NCBI GenBank assembly: GCA_965116155.1
Contig: OZ220488.1
Span: forward strand, 372,001-436,000
Source of the DNA: G965116155 sp965116155
GTDB taxonomy: Bacteria; Bdellovibrionota; Bdellovibrionia; Bdellovibrionales; UBA1609
DNA length: 64,000 bases
Direction: 5' to 3'
This document shows, piece after piece, positions 27,270 through 36,207 of the stretch. The position numbers and the translations under genes were made by a program. Below the pieces are notes generated by a model that saw nothing but the letters and a program-made list of their open reading frames with translations, was not told the DNA's origin and did no database searches. Positions within the stretch are counted from its first letter, which is position 1, and each line of letters starts with the position of its first letter.

Positions 27270-27311
27270 TAAGCCCTGACGGACAAGGCTTAAGCCCTGA
27301 CGGACAAGGCT
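27270..27311. repeat. Two perfect 21-bp tandem repeats
   Basis: Unit TAAGCCCTGACGGACAAGGCT, present twice without mismatch. Each copy can fold through AGCC/GGCT. It lies 23 nt upstream of the rnhA start, between divergent genes, so it may act on either promoter. Confidence 0.9.
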
Positions 27312-27334
27312 TAGATGATAAAGGAGTTTTAGCG

Positions 27335-27853
27335 TTGATCAAACCGAATCCCGTTCTGATCTATACAGATGGCGCTTGCTTAGGCAACCCTGGCCCCGGA
27401 GGCTGGGGCGCAGTAGTGAGTGCTAAAAATAAAGTATGGGAGCTAGGAGGCGCAGCCCAAAGCACCACCAACAACCGCATGGAGCTAACAGCTTGTATTG
27501 AGGCATTGCGCCGCACACATAGCAAAGAGCTTAACACTGCCGTTGTGGTAACAGACTCTCTATACGTGCTTAAGGGCATTACGGAGTGGATTTTTAAGTG
27601 GAAGCAAAATGGTTGGAGATCTTCAAGCGGCAAAGAGGTGCTCAACCAAGACCTTTGGCAAAGGCTCGATCAAGCCTGCTCGCTTTGGGCAGGTGGCATT
27701 AAGTGGGCGCACTGCCGTGGGCACCGCGGCGTAGAGGCTAACGAAAGATGCGACACCATTGGCGGCGCATTTGCTCGGGGCGAGAGCATTGACTTGCTAA
27801 ACACCACGACAGCCGCATACCCCTGGAAGGTCGAATGGCCCGCTCCCTGCTAG
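27335..27853 (+). CDS. rnhA: Ribonuclease HI
   Basis: RNase HI cleaves RNA in RNA-DNA hybrids. The 172-residue protein starts at TTG (27335), set 8 nt after AAAGGAG. The acidic catalytic residues are visible in YTDGACLGNPGPGGWG, RMELTACIEAL and VVTDSLYVLKGI, with a further Asp in ANERCDTI. The basic handle region WIFKWKQNGWRSSSGK is present. Length is normal. The convergent neighbour ends 7 nt away. Confidence 0.95.
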   Translation: MIKPNPVLIYTDGACLGNPGPGGWGAVVSAKNKVWELGGAAQSTTNNRMELTACIEALRRTHSKELNTAVVVTDSLYVLKGITEWIFKWKQNGWRSSSGKEVLNQDLWQRLDQACSLWAGGIKWAHCRGHRGVEANERCDTIGGAFARGESIDLLNTTTAAYPWKVEWPAPC

Positions 27854-27859
27854 AAGAGC

Positions 27860-28783
27860 TCACGCTTTTTTGCTGATGAGGAGCTCCGCGGCTGTAAAGG
27901 AAGCCCTTGCAAAGGCCTCTTTAGTGTGCGCTCCCACATGGGGGCTGGGTATGACTTTGTCTACACCATAAAAACCATGCCCCGGACCAAAAGGCTCACA
28001 AGTGGTAACATCAAAAGCGTAACCCCCTAGGTGGCTTTGCAAAGCCGCGCGCATATCTTGCTCTACCACCACAGCGCCGCGCGCAGTGTTAACCACTACC
28101 GCACCCTGTGGCATAAGCTTTAACGCCGCGGCATTAAGACCTTGCTTGGTCTCATGGGTCAAGGGCACGTGCAGGCTTAAAACTTCTGCGCGCATTAAAA
28201 GCTCACGCCACGCAGCGCTTTTAACGCCGTGTTTTGCAAAATGCTCCTCGTCTTTGTAAGGGTCAAAGCCCAACACCTCCAAGCCCCACGCGCTTAGCAT
28301 GCTGCCCACACGCCCTCCAATGCGCCCCACCCCCCACAGTCCCACTGTGCGAGGCAAAAGCTCCACACCGCGCTCTATGTGAAACTTGCCCAAGGCTCTA
28401 TTGCAGGCCTCAAGCGACCTAAGGCGCTTACGCAAGGCTTCTAGCATCAGCATAATGCTAAGCTCCGCAACCGACTGCACGCCCGCCTGTGGAGTGCTAA
28501 GTACTCCTACTCCATGCTTTTGACAGGCTTGATGGTCTATGTGATCCAATCCGCTTGTCATACTCAGCACCCACTTTAATTTGTGGGCTTGGCGCAAAAA
28601 ACCAGCACCCACCCGCACGCGTGAATTCACAACTACGCCCCAGGCTTGTGCCATAAGCGGACCTTGCCACGTAGAGCAGCTCTGCACGCTAAAGTGCTTT
28701 TGCAAAAGCTTAAGCGCTTGTGGGTGAAAGCTTTTTGTAACTAACAATAGTGGTCTCAAAAAAACCTCCCAATCCAGGTCCAC
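27860..28783 (-). CDS. D-isomer-specific 2-hydroxyacid dehydrogenase
   Basis: 307 residues of the family that includes D-3-phosphoglycerate dehydrogenase. It shows the Rossmann motif GLWGVGRIGGRVGSML (about residues 149-164), followed after the second strand by an acidic residue (GFDPY). The catalytic Arg is in VVNTARGAVV, and the Glu and His are in the expected order (TTCEPF, PSPHVGAHTKEA). It could be SerA-like, but lacks an ACT domain, so the substrate (3-phosphoglycerate, hydroxypyruvate or another 2-keto acid) is uncertain. Confidence 0.85.
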   Translation of the reverse strand: MDLDWEVFLRPLLLVTKSFHPQALKLLQKHFSVQSCSTWQGPLMAQAWGVVVNSRVRVGAGFLRQAHKLKWVLSMTSGLDHIDHQACQKHGVGVLSTPQAGVQSVAELSIMLMLEALRKRLRSLEACNRALGKFHIERGVELLPRTVGLWGVGRIGGRVGSMLSAWGLEVLGFDPYKDEEHFAKHGVKSAAWRELLMRAEVLSLHVPLTHETKQGLNAAALKLMPQGAVVVNTARGAVVVEQDMRAALQSHLGGYAFDVTTCEPFGPGHGFYGVDKVIPSPHVGAHTKEAFARASFTAAELLISKKA

Positions 28784-28836
28784 TCAATCCGGGGCCCACT
28801 TGACTACACATAATGCCAAACGCGACCCTGTAGTAT

Positions 28837-29586
28837 ATGGCAACTGGCAGTGCACTTAAACAACCCACGCACCCTAAGGGTGTGTTAGATTTCATCGGCT
28901 TAAGCCGTGCTTATGCTTCTTTAATTTATGCTGCCCAAAACTCCAAATGGATACTTTACAATATAGGCATACTTTTAAGCCTTAGCGTGGTGCTTTGGCC
29001 CTATATGATGACAAGTCAACAGAATACACCTCCCCTTTGGGCCACCATGTTGGCCCTGGCAGGGGTTTTGTATTCCCTTTTGGCTCTGTTTTGGTTGGTG
29101 CCGGTGGTTTTGTGGCGTATCAACCGGTTTCACAAAATTGGCCCCGAGGAAAGTTTTTGGCATTTTGTAAAACGCATTCTTATGCCTTGGACGGTTTTGT
29201 CTTTAGCCTATCTTGCGGCGGTGTTTTTTGGTTTGATTGCGCTTATCGTGCCAGGCATTGCCATGGCCGTGCTGTTTTCACGGTGTTTTTTGTTCGAGGC
29301 CCATTTTGTAAAAACACAAAACCCCTTTAAAGACAGCGCGCGCCACTTTAAGCACCTTGCCAGCTGGGGCAACGCCTTGGCTATTATGGCGATTTGGCTG
29401 GTATCAGAAGCCCCCTCTTGGTGGTACCTTTACGCAAGCGGCGGGCCCACTTATGGTTATGCCTTTGGTGCGTCGCTTTACCCTTTGTTTGTAACGGCTG
29501 TCTTTGCTCCCTTGTCTCTTGTGGCTTGGCCCTATATGACCTGTCTCTGGAGCGAGCACTTTCTGCAAACACAATTAAAGGACTAA
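28837..29586 (+). CDS. Polytopic membrane protein, unknown function
   Basis: 249 residues with about five to six hydrophobic segments (roughly 42-58, 68-92, 115-145, 178-194, 210-235). No signature motif is recognised. The hydrophobic pattern, with cytosolic N-terminus and a GLIALIVPGIAMAVLF helix, recalls YciC/DUF975-like integral membrane proteins, but this is only an impression. The last codons (CAA TTA AAG GAC TAA) coincide with the flank of a following HP element. Confidence 0.65.
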   Translation: MATGSALKQPTHPKGVLDFIGLSRAYASLIYAAQNSKWILYNIGILLSLSVVLWPYMMTSQQNTPPLWATMLALAGVLYSLLALFWLVPVVLWRINRFHKIGPEESFWHFVKRILMPWTVLSLAYLAAVFFGLIALIVPGIAMAVLFSRCFLFEAHFVKTQNPFKDSARHFKHLASWGNALAIMAIWLVSEAPSWWYLYASGGPTYGYAFGASLYPLFVTAVFAPLSLVAWPYMTCLWSEHFLQTQLKD

Positions 29587-29940
29587 CACAATTCTCTGGG
29601 ACTAAGCGGCGGCGCGCTAGGTTAAGTGAGTTTGGACGCTTTGGGGTTAGAGAGCCCCCAAAGCTACCAGCGCGTTGATAGCTGTCTAGTTCCCCCTTTA
29701 CACCTTGGGGCTTTTCGTTTGTCACCTGCCTAGCACCCCTTAAGTGCGTAAGCATTAGAGTGCTAGCCACATGCTCTGGGCTAAGCGCAGTCTCCCTGAT
29801 AGCACCTTTAGGTGCGACCATCAGGGAGATAAGCGTCCCGCAGAGAATTGTGTGGGCTATACGGCATTTACGGCCCTGCGGCTTTGGGTGTCCTAGGTCC
29901 AAAGCCGCGGCATGCCCGCCAAAGCCCCTTGCGGCGCGTT
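29575..29940. repeat. HP elements, two units with accessory hairpin
   Basis: Unit one begins CAATTCTCTGGGACTAAGCGG and is interrupted. Unit two (29748-29860) has ATTAGAGTGCTAG, an inner stem CTCCCTGAT...ATCAGGGAG and a TCCCGCAGAGAATTGTG arm. An accessory hairpin GCGGCTTTGGG...CCAAAGCCGC follows. The arm CAATTCTCTGGG of unit one pairs with the arm at 29845-29858, so unit two again looks nested in unit one. Confidence 0.75.
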
Positions 29941-30019
29941 ATAAAAACACAAATCCCCTCCCCTTGCATAAAGGTCACGGAGCGTGTAAGAATCCACCCA
30001 TACTGGGAGGCAGCTTAAA

Positions 30020-31108
30020 ATGATAAAAGCCCGCTTGTTACTCGTTTTATGCATTGGGTTCACTGGCAGCTTAGCTGCATGGGCAGACTGGGACCCAGGG
30101 GCAGTGGATCCAAAGCTTGCCAAAGCCCTCGGGGCGAAAGAAGTAGAGGCCTTGATAGAAGCCACAAGAGAAAATAATGTAAAAAGGGTGAAAAAACTGC
30201 TAAAAAACGGCAACTTAGATGTTAATGGGGTGTACGACGACGATACGGCTCTTACTGCAGCAGCGGAGAGGGGGCTTAAGCGCATTGTAAAGCTGCTCCT
30301 AGGTCACCCCAATATAGACCCCAACAAAGCTGCAGAAGACGGGCGCACACCGCTTCATTTAGCTACAGCACCTGGTATAGACTATTTTGAGAATGCTCTA
30401 AGCGAAGCGCAGGCAACAGGTAGCGTTCGCCAACTGTATCACGCCATTAAATACTTGTACGCTCTTTTAAACGGGTACCATGCTGTGGTGGAGCTTTTGC
30501 TGCAACATGAAAAAACCAACATCAACGCCGTGGACGAATACGGCAGAACGCCTTTAATTGACGCGTTTTCGCCGCCAATTGTTATAAAAAAGGCCAGTGC
30601 CAAAAAGCTGCTTGAAGCTGACGGAATAGACGTAAATGCTGTTGCCGATGTGATTAGAGGCCTATATGAAGAAACAGACGACAAAGCCATGCGCCGCGGC
30701 ACAGCGCTCGTGGCAGCTATTGCAACGCACCACTATGCTATGGCACTGCCCCTTTACAGAGGGCACGAAGAGCAAAAAAGAACATGGAGAAGGCCCATTC
30801 TATGGGCACTAGGTGAGGCCCAAGTTAACCGTATGCTAAGCAACATAAAAAAACTGCTCTCACACCCGGATTTAGACATTAACAAGGGGCTCATTAATGG
30901 GGATCGCGAACATGCCGATACCGATGCAGCTAGCCTCTCCTTAGGTGTGCTGAACTTTTCTCGCTCACTAGAGGCTCATATTGCAAAAGATTTCGACTGG
31001 AGCACCCCTGAATCCATAGAGCGCCTTAAGCATGAGGCCAAAAAACTGCGCAATCTTTTAGCTCAGCATGGCGCCAAAGAACCATGCGCGGATCTTTTAC
31101 AAGGCTAA
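30020..31108 (+). CDS. Exported ankyrin-repeat protein
   Basis: 362 residues, with a GGGAGG ribosome site and a signal peptide (MIKARLLLVLCIGFTGSLAAWA). Ankyrin repeats are clear at about residues 45-115 (VKRVKKLLKNGNLDVNGVYD, TALTAAAERGLKRIVKLLL, GRTPLHLATAPG) and 155-200 (HAVVELLLQHEKTNINAVDE, YGRTPLIDAF). It probably acts by protein binding in the periplasm or outside the cell. It overlaps the convergent ferredoxin gene by 4 nt at the 3' end. Confidence 0.85.
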   Translation: MIKARLLLVLCIGFTGSLAAWADWDPGAVDPKLAKALGAKEVEALIEATRENNVKRVKKLLKNGNLDVNGVYDDDTALTAAAERGLKRIVKLLLGHPNIDPNKAAEDGRTPLHLATAPGIDYFENALSEAQATGSVRQLYHAIKYLYALLNGYHAVVELLLQHEKTNINAVDEYGRTPLIDAFSPPIVIKKASAKKLLEADGIDVNAVADVIRGLYEETDDKAMRRGTALVAAIATHHYAMALPLYRGHEEQKRTWRRPILWALGEAQVNRMLSNIKKLLSHPDLDINKGLINGDREHADTDAASLSLGVLNFSRSLEAHIAKDFDWSTPESIERLKHEAKKLRNLLAQHGAKEPCADLLQG

Positions 31109-31485
31109 CCCTCTTGATCGATTAGACTGCCTTTCACAGCGAAGGAGTTTTCGGTTTTTCTGCGGCTGGATTTGACAAAGTTTTTTTTGGACTTTTGGTT
31201 GCTTAGGTCAATAGTAACATCGCCAAAGCATTTTATTTGGCACGAAAGCCGTCTTTGATCCAAATAATACCCTGAACCTATAAGGTTAATCTCCGCCGCA
31301 CTGGGGGGTGAAATATTATGCTCCCCTTCCAGTACCTTAACCATACACTCTGTGCATGAGGGCACTCCGTTGCAAACCGAATGTATCGGCACCCCCTCAC
31401 GCTGCGCAAGCTGAAGCACTGACTCATCTGGCCCAATGCCGTACTCCTCACCCTCGGGCATAAACTTAACCTTAGACTTAGCCAT
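31105..31485 (-). CDS. [2Fe-2S] ferredoxin
   Basis: 126 residues. The cluster ligands appear as CNGVPSCTEC (C-x5-C-x2-C) with the fourth Cys in RRLSCQIKCF, the adrenodoxin/Isc-ferredoxin type of spacing. A Lys/Ser/Arg-rich C-terminal tail of about 30 residues is unusual. It follows tyrS by 2 nt, so the two are probably cotranscribed. Redox partners cannot be named. Confidence 0.88.
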   Translation of the reverse strand: MAKSKVKFMPEGEEYGIGPDESVLQLAQREGVPIHSVCNGVPSCTECMVKVLEGEHNISPPSAAEINLIGSGYYLDQRRLSCQIKCFGDVTIDLSNQKSKKNFVKSSRRKTENSFAVKGSLIDQEG

Positions 31486-31487
31486 CT

Positions 31488-32810
31488 TTATTTAACTTCC
31501 TTTTGTTCAATAACTTTCACCAGGTCAAAGTTTTTCTTACCCACCTTAACGGCATATTCATGTCCGGCATTATAGAGATACGGCTCATGCGGAGCACATC
31601 CAATAATAGGTGAATGTTCGTCATTATCATTAAATACAATCACGTCGTCCTCGTTATACCCTGTTATGCACTGCATTCTCACGCCACCGCTTTTTATCAG
31701 GCGCTGCACATCGCTGCGGGATTTTCTAACCCCTATTTTATGCAAAACATCTATAGAGCTATATGAGCCTGCATACATTATATGCCGCCTCTCTTGTGGA
31801 ATATCGGATTTTTTATAACTTTTTTCTTTAAAAATTTTAGCAAAATTTTGCCGTGCATTTTTTCCTTCGCCGGGGTGGAACATATTCACCACAAACTCCC
31901 CCAACGCAGCCTTGTGCTGCCTCAGCTCTGGTCCCGTAAGCTGCTTAATGTCTTTTATAGGATCCTCCGGATCTCCTATAAGCTTCCAGTAGTCGATCAT
32001 CTGGTGATCCGACAAGCTCATGATTTTGCCAAACACCTCCCCTGGTGCATCATTAAACGCAATATGATTGTTGTGGCTTTTAGACATCTTATGCACACCA
32101 CACACGCCCTCAAGCAGCGGCATAGTAAGCACCATTTGTGGCAGACCAGACTCCGGCAAAGCCTTATACGCCCTTTGCAAATCGCGCCCCAAAAGCAAAT
32201 TAAACACCTGGTCCGTGCCACCCATTTCGATATCCGAGCGCAACTTGACAGAGTCATAAGCCTGCAACAGCGGGTACAAAAACTCATGCACTCCAATACT
32301 AATCCCGGCCTTATAACGCTTTTTAAAATCATCCCTCTCCAACATGCGCGACACACTATTCTGCGCGCAAAGTTTTATAAAGTCCTGCGGCTTTAGCTCT
32401 CCCAACCAATGCGAGTTATAGTGAATATTGGTTTTATCAGGCTTTAAAATTTTAAACGCCTGCTCGGTATAAGTTTTGGCATTCGCTTGCACTTCGCGCA
32501 TCGTAAGCGCAGGGCGTGTCACATTACGGCCCGTAGGATCCCCAATCAGCGCCGTAAAATCCCCAACCACCAGATCCACCTGATGCCCCAAGTTTTGAAA
32601 CTGCCGCAGCTTTTTCATAAGCACCGCATGGCCCAAGTGCAAATCCGGAGCCGAAGGATCAAAGCCTGCCTTAACCCTCAAGGGCCGCCCGTGTGCATGG
32701 CTCAGTACGGTATGTAGTTCTGCCTCTGCAGCGCTTTTATCTCTGCCCAACAGGTCTGCACCTTTTAGCAAAATATCCACTTGCAACTTAATATCACGGC
32801 TCGAAATCAT
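31488..32810 (-). CDS. tyrS: Tyrosyl-tRNA synthetase
   Basis: Class I aminoacyl-tRNA synthetase charging tRNA-Tyr. From the ATG at 32810 it has 440 residues. The HIGH-type motif is LHLGHAVLMKKL and the KMSKS motif is intact (HKMSKSHNNHIAF). The C-terminal S4-like RNA-binding part (KIGVRKSRSDVQRLIKSGGV) is present. An earlier ATG at 32849 would translate HP flank sequence (MASALIGG) and is rejected. GGAGGG lies upstream of the chosen start. Confidence 0.95.
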   Translation of the reverse strand: MISSRDIKLQVDILLKGADLLGRDKSAAEAELHTVLSHAHGRPLRVKAGFDPSAPDLHLGHAVLMKKLRQFQNLGHQVDLVVGDFTALIGDPTGRNVTRPALTMREVQANAKTYTEQAFKILKPDKTNIHYNSHWLGELKPQDFIKLCAQNSVSRMLERDDFKKRYKAGISIGVHEFLYPLLQAYDSVKLRSDIEMGGTDQVFNLLLGRDLQRAYKALPESGLPQMVLTMPLLEGVCGVHKMSKSHNNHIAFNDAPGEVFGKIMSLSDHQMIDYWKLIGDPEDPIKDIKQLTGPELRQHKAALGEFVVNMFHPGEGKNARQNFAKIFKEKSYKKSDIPQERRHIMYAGSYSSIDVLHKIGVRKSRSDVQRLIKSGGVRMQCITGYNEDDVIVFNDNDEHSPIIGCAPHEPYLYNAGHEYAVKVGKKNFDLVKVIEQKEVK

Positions 32811-32825
32811 AGCGCCCTTATTGTA

Positions 32826-33125
32826 CCCTCCAATTAAAGCGCTAGCCACATGCTCTGGGCAAAGCGCATAAGCATAAAAGTGTTAGTGAGGGTGCCATGG
32901 CCGGAGAGCGCCGACGATTGTGCACCTTCAGGTGCACAAGGCAAGCGGTCCATGCCAGGGTGCCCTCACGTGCTGGATAAAGAGCAGTCTCCAGTGTAGC
33001 CCTTTGCCAACGGGGCGGCCTATACAGCATCTATGACCCTGCGGCTTTGGATACCCTAGGTCCAAAGCCGCCACACTTTCGTCAAAGCTCCGCACGTTAA
33101 GTAACCACCAAATTAAAGCACTAGC
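32826..33125. repeat. HP elements, nested, with accessory hairpin
   Basis: The outer unit starts TTAAAGCGCTAGCCACATGCTCTGGG. Inside is a unit with arms GTGAGGGTGCC and GGTGCCCTCAC and inner GTGCACCT/AGGTGCAC. Then come a GGCCTATACAG flank and an accessory hairpin GCGGCTTTGGA...TCCAAAGCCGC. It ends at TTAAAGCACTAGCCACA touching the nadK stop codon. Frames 32842-33030 and 32928-33140 are by-products. Confidence 0.82.
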
Positions 33126-33129
33126 CACA

Positions 33130-34047
33130 CTATTGGCCAAACTTAAGCTTATGCCGGAGCACAGAGAAAAAATTATACCCCTCCGGGTCTAGTAGCGCCA
33201 AGTGCTCATAGGGCGAGCGCTGCACCTTCACTCTATACCCGGCACCATATGTGCCGAATGCACGCCCATCCACCGTAATGCGGGCTGGGGTCAAAAGCTC
33301 AAACTCTAACTCATAAGAGCTCGGCATAATAATTGGCCTATTGGTCAGTGTATGCGCACAAACGGGGGTGAGCACAAAGCTCTCCATTTGCGGCAAAACC
33401 ACGGGACCTCCCGCAGCTAAGCTATATGCCGTTGAACCCGTAGGGGTAGCTACCACCACCGCATCCGCCCTAAAACCCGCCTCGCTCTGGTCACCCTTTG
33501 TGCCAAAATGCACATTCAAACGAATTAACTTAGCCCCTGCTCCTCTTTCAATAACAGCATCATTCAAAGCAAACGTACTGCGTGGCCCGTCGCCTTTTGA
33601 GTCCTGCACGGTCACGCGCAGCATAAGACGCTTTTGTACTTTTAAACTTCCATCAAGAGCTTTTTGCAAAAACTCCTCCGTGCGCCTGCGGGTAACATGC
33701 GCTAAAAAACCTAATGCCCCCAAGTGCACTCCCAAAACCGGTACACTAAAATTTAGCCTTTCAAGCAAGTGCACAGCCCTTAAATATGTACCATCACCAC
33801 CCATTGAAAGCACCAAACCCACGCCCTCACGCACATCTGCCTCACCCCTCCAATGTACTACACTCACACCGCGAGTTTTTAAAAACTCCTCCACCCGTCG
33901 CACATGCGCACCCACTTCTCCATTGCCCTCCCCTCTCACCACCACCGCCCATGGGGCAGCTGACATGGCCTGACCAGGCGCGACCCGGCACGCCGGCCGC
34001 GGGCCGGCACGCTTGGGTCTCTGTGGTATTTGCAAGTTGGCCTTCAT
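33130..34047 (-). CDS. nadK: NAD kinase
   Basis: Phosphorylates NAD to NADP. The 305-residue protein has the GGDGT motif (LSMGGDGTYLRAV), the catalytic Asp region NDAVIERG, and the TPTGSTAYSLAAGGP motif. About 30 N-terminal residues (Arg/Pro-rich) are not conserved; an internal ATG near residue 28 is an alternative start. The stop is followed immediately by the HP flank TGTGGCTAGTGC. Confidence 0.94.
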   Translation of the reverse strand: MKANLQIPQRPKRAGPRPACRVAPGQAMSAAPWAVVVRGEGNGEVGAHVRRVEEFLKTRGVSVVHWRGEADVREGVGLVLSMGGDGTYLRAVHLLERLNFSVPVLGVHLGALGFLAHVTRRRTEEFLQKALDGSLKVQKRLMLRVTVQDSKGDGPRSTFALNDAVIERGAGAKLIRLNVHFGTKGDQSEAGFRADAVVVATPTGSTAYSLAAGGPVVLPQMESFVLTPVCAHTLTNRPIIMPSSYELEFELLTPARITVDGRAFGTYGAGYRVKVQRSPYEHLALLDPEGYNFFSVLRHKLKFGQ

Positions 34048-34099
34048 TACGTGGGCTCCTTTGCAACAGGTATGCTGCTCATTGCTTTTTATAACAAGC

Positions 34100-34600
34100 T
34101 TTTCATAAAGTGCGTAAGCATAAAAGTGGCCCCTTGAAATCTTGGGCGGATAGCGAAGCCACCTGCGCCCCTTTATGGGATGCTAAGCAGGTGGCCAGCG
34201 AAAAGCCCCAGGATTTCAAGGGAGAACTGGATAGCTCCAGGGTTAATGGCTCTGGCTTACTGGCAAAACCAAACCACCACACTTCCTTGCGTGCCATATG
34301 GCCGCAAGAAAGTGAACTCCTAAACAACACACCTACCATAACAAAATACAACCAATCGAGCTCGCTTCTTTCACCTCAATCAAGACCAACCAAACACAGA
34401 CACGACTATTAACCTTCTTCTACACCAACCTCACTTCAGGTACGCCGCTTCCACTCGATTGGCCAGCACGTTAGTACTTTATAGGCCGCAACACAAGCCT
34501 ATGTCGCTCGTCACCTCGGCCTAACGCCCTTACAGGGCTCACCGAGGCGACCTCACTCTCCAGCTTGTGTTGCTAACTCTCTAATGACTTACGCAAAGTA
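34100..34600. repeat. HP-type elements upstream of the pilin cassette
   Basis: The first unit (34105-34222) starts GCGTAAGCATAAAAGTGGC, with arms CCCTTGAAATC and GATTTCAAGGG. After 34240-34440, where I see no gene, a second unit (34470-34594) has arms CAACACAAGC and GCTTGTGTTG with inner CACCTCGG/CCGAGG. It ends CTCTCTAATGACTTACGC, which is directly joined to pilin homology. Confidence 0.75.
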
Positions 34601-34612
34601 ACTAAGGCGCGC

Positions 34613-35272
34613 ATGGAACTAGGCTCCATCTATAAAGCAGAACAACTATTCCACACCAAATGGGAAGCCTTCGCAGGAGCTCTAGACGCAGTAGGATGGA
34701 CAAGATCCGAAACCTATCACTTCGGAATAGGATTCAATCAGGCCATGGGCATGACTTTAGCTAAATTCTGCGGGGGCGCCGGAGGCGCTCCAGTGCCAGG
34801 CAGGGGGAGTGATATGATAGTCGGTTGTGGCGCAGCTCCTCAAAAAGCGTATACAGGTGTAACAGGAAACGCACTCAATACAGGAATCTGGTACGAGACA
34901 GTTGCTGCCATGGCAGGCTTGGGGTGCGTAGCAGGAAGCTGCTTTCTAGGAGATACTTCTATCGGGCACATGGCACTGGGAGCCTCTCTTACTGCTAACA
35001 CTTTTGCCGCTCAAGCCGTAGGCAATCCAGGAGGTGGAAACTTCATGGTTTCTATGGGCACTAAAAAGTCATTTACAAATAATAAATGTGGCTCAGTTAC
35101 ATGTAAAAGTATTCACTCTGATTGCGGAGCAACCAGTAAGTGGACCGTAACATCAGGTATGTTTAGCGGCGGTGATCTAGACCCTTTTATCTTGGTAATA
35201 ACCGAACAAAAAGAACTGCTGCAACCATCAGTGATGGGAAGTGCTCACGTGCCATTAGATTTTTGTATTTAA
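34613..35272 (+). pseudogene. 5'-truncated type IV pilin cassette (candidate silent copy)
   Basis: The 219-residue frame matches the mature pilins at 35303 and 47205 from MELGSIYKAEQLFHTKWEAF onward. It lacks the prepilin leader and the hydrophobic N-terminal helix, so it cannot enter a pilus as it is. Homology begins at AAAGTAACTAAGGCGCGC, directly after an HP element end. It has the same constant blocks (TRSETYHFGIGF, SLTANTFAAQAVGNPGGG, VTCKSIHSDCG, GGDLDPFILVITEQKE) separated by variable blocks. The stop codon is 30 nt before the full-length pilin in the same direction. It could serve as a donor in gene conversion. No good ribosome site precedes its ATG. Confidence 0.8.
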
Positions 35273-35302
35273 TTTAAAAGCTCAATTGAGGGGGACTTTA
35301 AT

Positions 35303-36115
35303 ATGTGTGTGTCTAGTAAACGGTTTTTAAGATCAATGCAGAGAGGGCTTTTTAGCCCTCAAGGGTTTACCTTAATTGAACTAATGGTCGTAGTGGCCAT
35401 CCTAGGCGTATTAGCAGCCATTGCGATCCCGCAGTACCAAGAATTCCAAGCCCGCTCTCAAGTAGCCAAAGCTCGTATGGAACTAGGATCCATCTATAAA
35501 GCCGAACAACTATTCCACACCAAATGGGAAGCATTCACTGGCTCCTTAGACTCCGTAGGTTGGACAAGATCAGAAACCTATCACTTTGGAATCGGATTTA
35601 ATCATGGTGATTTAGCTAATTTTTGTGGGCTTACTGCTGCTGGAGTGCCTGGATCCATGGATAATGTTGGCTGTGGTGCAGCACCTGCTCGCACATATAC
35701 AGGGGTAAAAGGCAGTGGGGATAATACTGGCATTTGGTCTGATACATCTACGCATGGCTTCGGATGTGCTCCAAAAACTTGTTTTTTTGGAGATGCAGAT
35801 ATTCAAAAAGATAAACTAGGCAATTCACTTACCGCCAACACCTTTGCAGCCCAAGCTATAGGAAACCCAGGAGGTGGAAACTTCAGTCTTCATGCAGGAT
35901 CTGCACCTACATATACAAATAATAAATGTGGTACAGTCACCTGTAAAAGTATTCACTCTGGTTGTGGAGCAACTAGTAAGTGGAAGGCTGATTCAGGCAT
36001 GTTTAGTGGCGGCGACCTAGACCCATTCGTTCTGGTAATAACCGAGCAAAAAGAAATTCTAACCCCCAGTGTAAGTAACAGTATGGAACACGTACCTCTC
36101 AATTACTGCACTTAA
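35303..36115 (+). CDS. Type IV pilin (prepilin)
   Basis: 270 residues. A short charged leader ends at the prepilin peptidase site (SPQG/FTLIELMVVVAILGVL, Glu at +5), followed by the hydrophobic assembly helix and AIPQYQEFQARSQVAKARMELG. The globular domain has four or more cysteines and alternates constant and variable blocks relative to the other pilin copies here. GAGGGGG precedes the ATG. It lies 30 nt after a truncated pilin cassette and is followed by a 30-bp perfect palindrome, then the SIR2-like gene module. Probably a major pilin subunit. The assembly machinery genes are not in the window. Confidence 0.9.
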   Translation: MCVSSKRFLRSMQRGLFSPQGFTLIELMVVVAILGVLAAIAIPQYQEFQARSQVAKARMELGSIYKAEQLFHTKWEAFTGSLDSVGWTRSETYHFGIGFNHGDLANFCGLTAAGVPGSMDNVGCGAAPARTYTGVKGSGDNTGIWSDTSTHGFGCAPKTCFFGDADIQKDKLGNSLTANTFAAQAIGNPGGGNFSLHAGSAPTYTNNKCGTVTCKSIHSGCGATSKWKADSGMFSGGDLDPFVLVITEQKEILTPSVSNSMEHVPLNYCT

Positions 36116-36138
36116 TTTTTAAACTTAACACACACGAT

Positions 36139-36168
36139 CCAAGAGAGGGCCATATGGCCCTCTCTTGG
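36139..36168. terminator. 30-bp perfect palindrome after pilin
   Basis: CCAAGAGAGGGC...GCCCTCTCTTGG with centre CATATG, preceded by AACACACACG. A T-rich stretch follows only after about 15 nt. Equivalent stem-loops with different arm sequence follow the genes at 38608, 48717 and the third pilin. Confidence 0.7.
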
Positions 36169-36207
36169 CCTCTCTTGCTTTCCCCTCTTTTTGACGATTA
36201 AACTTTT

